A DNA stretch of 64,000 nucleotides from Stenotrophomonas sp. SAU14A_NAIMI4_5. Its GTDB lineage: Bacteria; Pseudomonadota; Gammaproteobacteria; Xanthomonadales; Xanthomonadaceae. The notes beneath the pieces were generated by a model. It saw only the letters and a program-made list of their open reading frames with translations. It was not told the origin of the DNA and did no database searches. Position 1 is the first letter of the stretch. Every line of letters begins with the position of its first letter. Made by a program: the position numbers and the translations under genes. Positions 37,490 to 44,965 of this stretch are shown piece after piece. The stretch is taken from assembly GCF_003086795.1 (NCBI RefSeq), contig NZ_CP026003.1:4159531-4223530 (forward strand), written 5' to 3'.

Positions 37490-37588
37490 CCATGGGGGCT
37501 TGGTCGCCGCATCCATGCGGCTCACACCCCGCAAACCCACAGGGCCCCGCCTTCGACAGTTGGCCGGTGGCTGTTGGCAACTGCTGGT

Positions 37589-37756
37589 GGTGGGTGCCGA
37601 CCGTTGGTCGGCACATCTGTCAGATATCGAATAGATCATCCACGCATGGCGTGGATCTACTGGCAACGGGAGCTGTTGGTAGGTGCCGACCGTTGGTCGG
37701 CACATCTGTCAGATATCGATATTCGACCCCGTGCCGACCAACGGTCGGCACCCACC
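37589..37756. repeat. Four SMAG REP palindromes
   Basis: Copies lie at 37589-37614 (plus), 37638-37660 (minus), 37678-37703 (plus) and 37731-37756 (minus). Two are followed directly by ATCTGTCAGAT. Confidence 0.87.
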
Positions 37757-37779
37757 AACATCCCTGGGAAACTGTCGAA

Positions 37780-37946
37780 GGCGGGGTGGGTCCGGTTGAG
37801 GGGGTGTGAGCGGCATGGATGCCGCGACCAAGCCCCCATGGATGGGTTTACGGCGTCCCCCTCAACCGGACCCACCCCGCCATCCCACGGATAGCCCGCT
37901 TTTGCCGTTGACGTTGATTCTGCAGGTGCAGGGCTGCATGCCCTGC
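37780..37946. repeat. Large stem-loop element, copy C (intact)
   Basis: Perfectly complementary 25-bp arms at 37780-37804 and 37857-37881 enclose a 52-nt loop that contains its own palindrome GCGGCATGGATGCCGC and the complement of CCGTAAACCCATCCATGGGG. A flanking hairpin GCAGGGC/GCCCTGC lies at 37928-37946. It is in the opposite orientation to copy B and next to the 3' end of the channel gene, so it could also act as its terminator. Confidence 0.82.
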
Positions 37947-37961
37947 AAAAAGCCCCCCCCA

Positions 37962-40358
37962 CTACTCCGGCGGGGTGTCGCGTACCAGGTGGATGTCGGT
38001 CGGGGTCGAGAGCGGGATGTCCCGCTCGGCCAGTATCTGCAGCAGGCTGAAATACAGATCACTGCGCGTGCCGTACACCTGCCGCGGGCTCGCCACGTAG
38101 GCGAAGCTGTTGAACGTGATCTGGCCGCCGGCAATGCTGTCGATGAACACTGACGGCGCCGGCTGCTGCAGCACCGCCTGGTGCGCGCCATAGGCATCCA
38201 GCAGCGCCTGCTTCAGGCCCGCCACATCGGTGCTGGTCGGCACCGCGAACTGGATCTGGATGCGGCCCTGGTTGTTGCCCATCGTCATGTTGCGGATGGT
38301 CTTGGTGATCAGCTCCGAGTTCGGCACGATCAGCGTCGACTTGTCGCCCACCTGGATCTCGGTCGAACGCACGTTGATGCGGCGGATGTCGCCTTCCTGG
38401 TCACCCAGCTTCACCCAGTCGCCGATCTTCACCGGCCGCTCGGCCAGCAGGATCAGGCCCGACACGAAGTTCTGGATGATCGCCTGCAGGCCGAAACCAA
38501 TACCCACCGACAGCGCGCTGGCCAGCAGCGCCAGGTTCTTCATGTCCAGGCCCATCGCGGTCAGGGCCCACAGGCCCACCAGGATGATGCCGACGTAACC
38601 GGAGATGGTGCTGATCGAGTTGCGCGCGCCCAGGTCCAGCTCGGTCTTGGGCAGGTAGGTGTCGGTCAGCCAGCGCTGCATCAGCTGGGTCAGGCCCACG
38701 CCGATCAGCAGCACCAGCACACCGGTGGCGATGCGGCCGGGCTGCAGCGTCAGGTCCTTGTTGATCGTGATGCCGTTGGCCAGCGCAGCGATGCGCTCGA
38801 CGATGGTACCGACGTTGCCGAACGGCGCGGCCAGGGCCAGCAGCGCGATCAGCACCACCAAGGTGCGCAGCATCGCCGAGAGCAGCACGCCGGCCTGCTC
38901 CAGCCGCGACACGCTCAGGCCGGTGCTCAGCAGGATGGTCTGGCCGACCTTGCTGTCGGCGTTGAGCAGCCAGGTGCAGAGGTCATCGACGAACTTGAAC
39001 AGCAGCAGCGCCGCCAGCACCACGATGCTGCCGCCGATCAGCTGCTGGTTCACGAACTTGGCGAAGTTCACGTAGCCCAGCAGGGTGGCGATGATCGCCG
39101 CGGTGACGGCGAGGTTGCCGGCCACGCGGGCCAGCACCAGCCAGCTGCTGCGACGCACCGGTACCGCCGCGCCCACGCCATCGGCCTGCGCCTCCAGCTT
39201 GGCCTCGGCTTCGGCAGTCTGGCGGCGGTGCAGGCGCGACAAGGTGACCAGCATGGCCATGATCAGGCCGAGGTAGGTCAGCGCGATCACGCCGTCCAGC
39301 GCCACCGTGGTCACGTCGCTGGTGCGCGTGGCCTGGTCGATGGCCACCAGCACCGTGCTGAACCAGGCCAGCGCGGCCGCGCCCCAGGCGTACTTGCGCA
39401 GCTTCAGCGCGGCGGTGTCATCCAGGTTCAACAGGCGCCACGAGGGCCGCGTGGGCACCAGCAGGCAGGCGCTGAGCGCGGCGATGAAGGCGGCAGCGAA
39501 GCTGGCCGCCTCCACGCCGTCGGCGACGTTCTGCAGGCGCGGCGCGATACCGCCGATGGCATTGAGCGAGGCGATGAACACCACCACCGCGTAGCCCGGC
39601 AGCAACGTGCCAACCAGCAGCAGCCACATGGCCAGGCCGGAGCGGCGCAGGCGGCCATCGGGCGCGCGGTCGGAGGCGGCGAAGCGGCGGCCCAGCGCGC
39701 GCAGCCACAGGCGCAGCGGGAACATCATCACCAGCGCGGCCAGCAGGCCCAGCAGCGGCGTGCCCCAGCCTTCCTTGTCCAAGGCGGCCACCAGGGCATC
39801 GCGGCCCTGCGCGGCCAGCGGCGTGACCCGGGCAATATCCACCGGCAGCTGCTTGGCGACCTTGCGCCACAGCGCGGGCGACAGCGGCGAATCGACCTTC
39901 TGGCCCAGTTCCTCGGTGCGCTGCGCGGTGCGCTGCTTCTCGATATCGTTGGCCAACTGGCCGGCGCGCACGGCGCTGGCCTTGGCCTGCGCGACCGAAG
40001 ACGCCAGCGCATCACGCTGGCGGGTCAGGTTGCGGCGCTGCGTTGCCAGCTCGGGCAGCTCGGTGGTGCCATCGGGCGCCGGGCCCAGCTGGGCCAGCTG
40101 CTCGGTCAACTGGTCCAGCTGCGGCTGCAGGCTCTTGTCCAGCGCCTCGGCATCGCGGCGCACCTGCGATGCGGTCTCGGACAGCATCGCCAGCGTTTCG
40201 GTGGCCTCGGCGGAATCGCGCTTGCGCTCCACGTCCTTCAGGCTGGCATCGAACTGGGCCAGCTGCTGCTTCGGCGTCGGGTCGTCGTCCTGGGCCAGCA
40301 CCGGCGCGGCCAGCAGCAGCGCACCACACAACAGCAGCGCCAGCGACGGGCCACGCAT
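37962..40358 (-). CDS. MscS-type mechanosensitive channel with DUF3772 domain
   Basis: A 798-residue large MscS-family channel. A signal peptide (MRGPSLALLLCGALLLAAPVLAQ, only its last residues needed) leads into a periplasmic helical region of about 180 residues (DUF3772-like, QLAQFDASLKDVERKRDSAE), then about ten transmembrane helices and the conserved MscS core: LALLASALSVGIGFGLQAII forms the pore helix, then NFVSGLILLAERPVKIGDWV and the beta domain. It should open on osmotic downshock. The ATG at 40358 is chosen because it starts the signal peptide; the longer frame to 40544 covers a SMAG dimer. Confidence 0.92.
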   Translation of the reverse strand: MRGPSLALLLCGALLLAAPVLAQDDDPTPKQQLAQFDASLKDVERKRDSAEATETLAMLSETASQVRRDAEALDKSLQPQLDQLTEQLAQLGPAPDGTTELPELATQRRNLTRQRDALASSVAQAKASAVRAGQLANDIEKQRTAQRTEELGQKVDSPLSPALWRKVAKQLPVDIARVTPLAAQGRDALVAALDKEGWGTPLLGLLAALVMMFPLRLWLRALGRRFAASDRAPDGRLRRSGLAMWLLLVGTLLPGYAVVVFIASLNAIGGIAPRLQNVADGVEAASFAAAFIAALSACLLVPTRPSWRLLNLDDTAALKLRKYAWGAAALAWFSTVLVAIDQATRTSDVTTVALDGVIALTYLGLIMAMLVTLSRLHRRQTAEAEAKLEAQADGVGAAVPVRRSSWLVLARVAGNLAVTAAIIATLLGYVNFAKFVNQQLIGGSIVVLAALLLFKFVDDLCTWLLNADSKVGQTILLSTGLSVSRLEQAGVLLSAMLRTLVVLIALLALAAPFGNVGTIVERIAALANGITINKDLTLQPGRIATGVLVLLIGVGLTQLMQRWLTDTYLPKTELDLGARNSISTISGYVGIILVGLWALTAMGLDMKNLALLASALSVGIGFGLQAIIQNFVSGLILLAERPVKIGDWVKLGDQEGDIRRINVRSTEIQVGDKSTLIVPNSELITKTIRNMTMGNNQGRIQIQFAVPTSTDVAGLKQALLDAYGAHQAVLQQPAPSVFIDSIAGGQITFNSFAYVASPRQVYGTRSDLYFSLLQILAERDIPLSTPTDIHLVRDTPPE

Positions 40359-40483
40359 CAGGATCGTTCGGAAGAAGGAAAGCAAGCCAGCCACACCGGT
40401 TCGCGCGGACCACCGCGCCTGCGCGCGACTATACGGCACGGCTGGTAAAGGCCGGATGGACGGCCACGCCAACACCGACCGGG

Positions 40484-40571
40484 GTAGAGTCGACCGTTGG
40501 TCGACTACCGCGCGCAGCGCGGGATTTTCAGCGTGTCCCGCCAAGAGCAGTCGACCAACGGTCGACTCTAC
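40484..40571. repeat. Head-to-head SMAG dimer
   Basis: Palindromes at 40484-40506 (GTAG at left) and 40549-40571 (CTAC at right), both with AGTCGACC arms, lie between two minus-strand genes. Confidence 0.87.
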
Positions 40572-40578
40572 CCAGCCC

Positions 40579-40827
40579 TCAGTACTTCAAGCGCAGCTCT
40601 TCCACCTGCGGCTGCTGCAGCGCGTACCAGTCCTGGAATTCCTCTTCGCTGATCTCATCCGGCGCGTACACCGCGATGGGATGCCAGTCATGGTCGGTCG
40701 GCAGCGGCTGGCGCGGACCCGCGCGCAGGCTGTAGCTGACGCCCTCGTAATCCACCACGTCGTCCACCTGCGGCCACTGCTCGCGGGCAAACGCGGTTTC
40801 ACTCTTCAACAGGATCACCTGGTACAT
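40579..40827 (-). CDS. Small hypothetical protein
   Basis: An 82-residue acidic protein of unknown function (MYQVILLKSETAFAREQWPQ, with AVYAPDEISEEEFQDWYALQ near the end). There is no signal peptide or membrane helix. The start ATG has GGAGG 5 nt upstream, which is better than any upstream codon in the same frame (open to 41052). The beta-strand-rich N-terminus and the tryptophans suggest a small globular domain. Confidence 0.72.
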   Translation of the reverse strand: MYQVILLKSETAFAREQWPQVDDVVDYEGVSYSLRAGPRQPLPTDHDWHPIAVYAPDEISEEEFQDWYALQQPQVEELRLKY

Positions 40828-41011
40828 CGGCACCTCCACTTCGCTTGTATAAGGAAAAAACCCGGCGCTGACGCAAGGATAGCGTTGCGCCGGTGATGGC
40901 TGCGCCGCCGCGCGGGCGACGCATTGTTCTGGACGTGGGCCTCGCCCCGGCTTCACCTGCCCATGGCGAGCCCGACGGCATGGTGGAGGTCCGTTCCCGA
41001 ACCGCCTGTCC

Positions 41012-41506
41012 ATGACCGACCACCCGCCGCTGAAGACCGTCGCCGACCTCAAGCTGCCCCGCTACCTGGGCACCTGGTACGAGATCGCCCGCCTGCCCAT
41101 GCGCCACGAGCCGGAAGGCTGCACCGACGTGACCGCGCACTACGAACTACTGGAAAACGGCAACCTGGGCGTCACCAACCGCTGCCGAATGGACGGCGAG
41201 GTCGAGGAAGCCACCGGTGAGGCATGCGCCGTGGGCAACAACGTGGCTCGCCTGGAGGTCAGCTTCCTGCCCAAGGGCCTGCGCTGGCTGCCTTTCGCCA
41301 AGGGCGACTACTGGGTGATCCAGGTGGCCCCCGATTACAGTGTGGCGCTGGTGGGCAGTCCTGACCGCAAGTACCTCTGGCTGCTGGCGCGGGAGCCGAA
41401 GCTGGACATCACCGTGCAGGAACATTATCTGGCAGCGGCCCGCCTGCAGGGCTTCGATCTGTCCGAACTGATCCAGACGCCCCACACTGGCCGCCCCACT
41501 GCCTGA
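41012..41506 (+). CDS. Lipocalin family protein (Blc-like, cytoplasmic form)
   Basis: A 164-residue lipocalin. The first structurally conserved region is YLGTWYEIARLPMRHE (GxW motif), the second DYWVIQVAPDYSVALVGSPD and the third YLWLLAREP. Bacterial Blc proteins bind fatty acids or lysophospholipids and are usually outer-membrane lipoproteins; here no signal peptide or lipobox precedes the domain (MTDHPPLKTVADLKLP), so this copy looks cytoplasmic. It is 15 nt from the oxidoreductase gene that follows, probably one operon. Confidence 0.9.
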   Translation: MTDHPPLKTVADLKLPRYLGTWYEIARLPMRHEPEGCTDVTAHYELLENGNLGVTNRCRMDGEVEEATGEACAVGNNVARLEVSFLPKGLRWLPFAKGDYWVIQVAPDYSVALVGSPDRKYLWLLAREPKLDITVQEHYLAAARLQGFDLSELIQTPHTGRPTA

Positions 41507-41521
41507 TCGATAGGTAGCCCC

Positions 41522-42730
41522 ATGGATCTGAAGAGCGGTTACCCCTGGTGGGCCGTGAGCAATGGGCTGATCCAGGCCTTCCCGCCGCTGCAGCAGGACC
41601 TGCGCTGCGATGTCCTGGTGGTGGGTGGCGGTGTCACCGGCGCGTTGATTGCCGATGAGCTGTCCGGCCACGGCCACGAGGTTGCGGTGATCGAGCAGCG
41701 CGACATCGGCTGGGGCAGCACCGCGGCCAGCACCGCCCTGCTGCAGTACGAGATCGACACCCACCTGCTGGACCTGGCCCGCCAGTACGGCACTGATGCC
41801 GCGGAACTGGCCTACCGCGCCTGCGCCGACGCCATCCCGGCCCTGGGCGAAGTGGCGCGCGGGCTGAAGAACGTCGATTTCGAGCGCATGGACAGCCTCT
41901 ATCTGGCCAGCCGCCACCGCGACGTGCCGGTGCTGATGGCCGAGGGTGCCGCACGCCGCCAGGCCGGACTGGACGCCCGCTGGCTGCAGCCCGACGACCT
42001 GCAGCAGCGCTTCGGCGTGGACGCCGGTGGCGCGCTGCTGACCCGCCAGGCCGCGCGGGTCGATCCCTACTGCCTCACCTATGGCCTGCTCAAGCGCGTG
42101 CGCCGCCGCGGCGGCCATGTGCATGACCGCACGGTGCTGCACAGCCTGGAGGCCACCTCGCGCAGCGTGACCGCAGGTACCGAGGCGGGGGCCACCATCC
42201 GTGCGCGCCACGTCGTGCTCGCGATGGGCTACGCCAACCTGCGCTGGATCGACCAGCGGGTGGCGCGCAACCGCAGCAGCTACGCGTTCATCACCGACCC
42301 CATCGATGCCGACGTGCTGGGCCCGCTGCAGCGCACGATGGTGTGGGAAAGCGCCCGCCCCTACCTGTACCTGCGGGCCACCGGCGAGGGCCGGCTGCTG
42401 GTGGGCGGGCTGGACGATGCGATCGACATCCCGGCGCGCCGCGACCGCCGGGTGGAGGGCAAAGCGAAGCAGCTGATGAAGCAGCTGCAGCAGTGGTTCC
42501 CGCAGCTGGACCCGACCCCGGCGTTTTCCTGGGCGGGGACCTTCGCCGAGACCGCCGACGGCCTGCCGTTCTTCGGCCCGCACCCGCAGTGGGGGCCGCG
42601 CGTGCACCTGGCCATGGCCTACGGCGGCAACGGCATCACCTATTCGATGATCGGTGCCGGGCTGCTGCGGGCGCGGATCGAGCGGCGCCGTCACCCGCTG
42701 CAGGATCTTTTCGGGTTCGACCGGGTCTAA
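41522..42730 (+). CDS. FAD-dependent oxidoreductase (DAO family)
   Basis: A 402-residue flavoprotein of the D-amino-acid-oxidase/glycine-oxidase superfamily. The dinucleotide-binding motif is CDVLVVGGGVTGALIADELS, followed by IEQRDIGWGSTAASTALLQY, where the flavin contacts lie. The C-terminal end of the FAD site is GLPFFGPHPQWGPR and AYGGNGITYSMIGAGLL. The substrate is unknown; the sequence resembles proteins often annotated as FAD-dependent oxidoreductases of amino compounds. No signal peptide is seen. It is likely cotranscribed with the lipocalin. Confidence 0.87.
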   Translation: MDLKSGYPWWAVSNGLIQAFPPLQQDLRCDVLVVGGGVTGALIADELSGHGHEVAVIEQRDIGWGSTAASTALLQYEIDTHLLDLARQYGTDAAELAYRACADAIPALGEVARGLKNVDFERMDSLYLASRHRDVPVLMAEGAARRQAGLDARWLQPDDLQQRFGVDAGGALLTRQAARVDPYCLTYGLLKRVRRRGGHVHDRTVLHSLEATSRSVTAGTEAGATIRARHVVLAMGYANLRWIDQRVARNRSSYAFITDPIDADVLGPLQRTMVWESARPYLYLRATGEGRLLVGGLDDAIDIPARRDRRVEGKAKQLMKQLQQWFPQLDPTPAFSWAGTFAETADGLPFFGPHPQWGPRVHLAMAYGGNGITYSMIGAGLLRARIERRRHPLQDLFGFDRV

Positions 42731-42733
42731 GGG

Positions 42734-42757
42734 GATCCGGGCCTGGCCCGGATCTAC
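42734..42757 (-). repeat. SMAG REP palindrome
   Basis: GATCCGGGCC-tGGCCCGGATC ending in CTAC, four bases after the stop of the oxidoreductase gene. Confidence 0.82.
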
Positions 42758-42854
42758 CACAAGCCGGCGGCGACAGGCATCATTCAAGCAACGCCTGTTA
42801 GCGTCGGCCTGTACCGCCGCGCGTGGCGCGGTCCCTGCCCGTTGGAGCATCGCG

Positions 42855-43343
42855 ATGATCCGTCCCCTGACCCTGCTGCTGTGCCTGGCCAGCCTGCCCG
42901 GGACCGTGCTTGCCCAGTCCGCTGCGGGTGCCACGGCGCCGCAGTCGCCCGGCCTGGACCTGTCCGTGCCGCAGGCACCGATGCGCTATCTCAACGACCC
43001 GACCGTGCAGCAGGACCCGCCGGGCACCTACTACGGCGACAAGAGCGGCCCGCGCGTGCACGACGACGCCCGCATCGCCGACGTGACCGACGACAAGCTG
43101 AAGGTGTCCGGCAGCTTCACCACCGGCATCGGTTATTCGAAGGGCTACGGCAACTCGCACTACAACGCCGCCACGCTCAACCTCAGCAAGAACTACACCA
43201 CCGATGAAGGCAAGACCCACGGGGTCAACGTCAACATCCATGTCAGCGAAGGCAAGGGCCCGGGCTTCGGCCCGTATGGTGGTGGTTTCTATGGCGGCGG
43301 TGGCCCGGGTTACTGGGATTACCCGCCGCCGTACGGCTGGTAA
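42855..43343 (+). CDS. Secreted hypothetical protein with Gly/Tyr-rich tail
   Basis: A 162-residue exported protein. A Sec signal peptide (MIRPLTLLLCLASLPGTVLA) is followed by a Pro/Asp-rich segment, a beta-rich domain (DKLKVSGSFTTGIGYSKGYG, HYNAATLNLSKNYTTDEGKT) and a C-terminal tail of glycine, tyrosine and proline (GPYGGGFYGGGGPGYWDYPP). The start ATG has GGAG 10 nt upstream. I do not know a function. The beta-strand pattern with a glycine tail could be a periplasmic or surface-associated protein. Confidence 0.75.
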   Translation: MIRPLTLLLCLASLPGTVLAQSAAGATAPQSPGLDLSVPQAPMRYLNDPTVQQDPPGTYYGDKSGPRVHDDARIADVTDDKLKVSGSFTTGIGYSKGYGNSHYNAATLNLSKNYTTDEGKTHGVNVNIHVSEGKGPGFGPYGGGFYGGGGPGYWDYPPPYGW

Positions 43344-43360
43344 ACAGCACCCGCTGCGCT

Positions 43361-43383
43361 CGCCGGGCATGGCCCGGCGCTAC
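43361..43383 (-). repeat. SMAG REP palindrome
   Basis: CGCCGGGC-atg-GCCCGGCG ending in CTAC, between convergent genes. Confidence 0.82.
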
Positions 43384-43429
43384 CGCCAGTACCCGCGCTT
43401 GCCGGCCAGCGGCCGGCACTACCCGCAGG

Positions 43430-43864
43430 TCAATCCAGCCAGCCGTCGCGCTCGCTGTGCAGGATCCGCCCGTCATAGCCGCTCAGGCGCACCTCCACGC
43501 GCTGGTTGCGGGCGTTGCGGGCTTCCAGCGACCAGGTCGCGCCATCGCGTTCCAGCGAATGGATCTCGCGCAGACCGTGCGCCTGCGCCTTGGCCAGTAC
43601 CTGCTCGGTGCCCAGCAGCGCGCGGCCATCGTGCTCGTCGAAGATCTCGCCGGTCTTCGGGTCGACATACACCTCGCTGAAGCGACCATCGGCACGGCTG
43701 ACGTCGGCTTCCCACAGGCCATCATCGCGCTCGATCTCGTGGATCTGGGTGTAGCCGGCCTTGCGCAGGGTCTGTTCAACCTGGGCCATGCCCAGCGGGG
43801 CCGCCTGCACGGCGGGGGCGAAGGCCAGGGCGGCCACGGTGGCGAGGGTGAGCGACTTCAACAT
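43430..43864 (-). CDS. Periplasmic protein with two PepSY-like domains
   Basis: A 144-residue exported protein: signal peptide MLKSLTLATVAALAFAPAVQA, then two PepSY/YkwD-type repeats (VEQTLRKAGYTQIHEIERDD ... EVYVDPKTGEIFDEH, and VLAKAQAHGLREIHSLERDG ... EVRLSGYDGRILHSE). PepSY domains are thought to bind or inhibit partners in the periplasm. It is divergent from a second PepSY gene and a two-component system and may be one of its targets or modulators. Confidence 0.85.
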   Translation of the reverse strand: MLKSLTLATVAALAFAPAVQAAPLGMAQVEQTLRKAGYTQIHEIERDDGLWEADVSRADGRFSEVYVDPKTGEIFDEHDGRALLGTEQVLAKAQAHGLREIHSLERDGATWSLEARNARNQRVEVRLSGYDGRILHSERDGWLD

Positions 43865-43952
43865 GGGGGTTCTCCTGTTCGATGCCGGACCATCCCGGCA
43901 CCGCCACGATGCCGGGCGCGGTTAACAGCCCCTTAGCCGGCACTGTTAGCCA

Positions 43953-44306
43953 ATGGTTAGCCGCAACCGGCACACTCGCGCCATCCTCCCCGCATGGCTG
44001 CCCTCCCCCGTGACGCTGCTGCTCGCCCTGCCCCTGCTGCTGGCCCTGGCCAGCCCCGCGACCGCCGCCCGGCCTGCCCAGGATCCGGCGCAGGATGTCG
44101 CGCGCCGGGCCGTGCAGCAGGGTCGCTACGTTGCGCTGGAAGGCGTGGTGCGCGACGCGCTCAAGCGCCATCCCGGCCAGCTGCTGGAAGTGGAACTGGA
44201 CGATGGGGTGTATGAAGTTGAAATCCTGCGCGCCGACGGCGTGGTGGTGGAGCTGGACTATGATGCGCGCAACGGCAGGCTGCTGAAGACGGAGCTGGAC
44301 GACTGA
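43953..44306 (+). CDS. PepSY domain protein linked to a two-component system
   Basis: A 117-residue exported protein with a hydrophobic signal segment (LLLALPLLLALASPATAARP) and one PepSY domain (ALEGVVRDALKRHPGQLLEV, then YDARNGRLLKTELDD). Its stop overlaps the ATG of the response regulator by one base (TGATG), so it is translationally coupled to the PhoPQ-like pair. This arrangement of PepSY, regulator and kinase is common and suggests a role in signal input. Confidence 0.87.
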   Translation: MVSRNRHTRAILPAWLPSPVTLLLALPLLLALASPATAARPAQDPAQDVARRAVQQGRYVALEGVVRDALKRHPGQLLEVELDDGVYEVEILRADGVVVELDYDARNGRLLKTELDD

Positions 44307-44965
44307 TGCGCATCCTGCTGGCCGAGGACGATGCGGCGCTGGCACAGCGCCTGCAGCCGCTGCTGGAACAGGCCGGTTACGTGGTGCAGACCGTGGCCGA
44401 TGGCCGCCAGGCCGAAGAGATCGGCCAGATCGAGGATCTGCAGGCCGCCATCGTCGACCTCGGCCTGCCCGGGCTGGACGGCCTGAGCGTGATCGAGCGC
44501 TGGCGCAGCAACGGCCGCAGCTTCCCGGTGCTGGTGCTGACCGCACGCGGGCGCTGGCACGACAAGCTGGCCGGCTTCGATGCCGGCGCCGATGACTACC
44601 TGACCAAACCCTTCCAGGCCGATGAACTGGTGCTGCGCCTGCGCGCCCTGATCCGTCGTAGCCATGGCCATGCCAGCCCACGCCTGCAGTGCGGCCCTTT
44701 GCAGCTGGACGTCAACGCCGGGCGCTTCGAACTGGACGGCCAGGCCCTGGCACTCAGTCCGCAGGAATTCCGCCTGCTCAGCTGTTTCATCCACCACAGT
44801 GGCCAGGTGATCGGCCGCGACCGCCTGGGCGAGCAGGTCTTCGACGGTGGCCTGGACCCGGATTCGAATGCGCTGGATGTGCTGCTGGGGCGCGTGCGCC
44901 GCAAGCTCGGCAGCGACCTGATCCAGACCGTGCGCGGCCAGGGCTGGCGGCTGGCCGCGCCGTGA
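44306..44965 (+). CDS. OmpR/PhoP-family response regulator
   Basis: A 219-residue regulator. The receiver domain has the acidic pair in LLAEDDAALAQRL, the phosphoacceptor Asp in AAIVDLGLPGLDGLSVIER and the Lys of DDYLTKPFQADEL. The winged-helix C-terminus contains LSPQEFRLLSCFIHHSGQVI and LDVLLGRVRRKLGSDLIQTV. It is closest in style to PhoP/QseB. The stop overlaps the GTG start of the kinase by 4 nt. Confidence 0.94.
   Translation: MRILLAEDDAALAQRLQPLLEQAGYVVQTVADGRQAEEIGQIEDLQAAIVDLGLPGLDGLSVIERWRSNGRSFPVLVLTARGRWHDKLAGFDAGADDYLTKPFQADELVLRLRALIRRSHGHASPRLQCGPLQLDVNAGRFELDGQALALSPQEFRLLSCFIHHSGQVIGRDRLGEQVFDGGLDPDSNALDVLLGRVRRKLGSDLIQTVRGQGWRLAAP

Larger units (their letters stand above)
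37129..37551. repeat. Large stem-loop element, copy B (interrupted by an IS relic)
   Basis: A small hairpin GCAGGGC/GCCCTGC (37129-37147) precedes the main 25-bp arms at 37193-37217 and 37527-37551, complementary except for one position. The loop holds ACGCCGTAAACCCATCCA, then the 254-bp IS relic, then CCATGGGGGCTTGGTCG and a hairpin CCGCATCCATGCGG. Without the IS it matches the reversed copy C nearby over most of its length, although the stem sequence differs. Confidence 0.8.
37116..37961. other. Gene-free block of nested repeats
   Basis: About 850 bases without a working gene between opgB and the convergent channel gene. All of it is explained by two large stem-loop elements, an IS3 relic inside the first, and four SMAG palindromes with two ATCTGTCAGAT sites (37615-37625 and 37704-37714). 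Confidence 0.85.
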
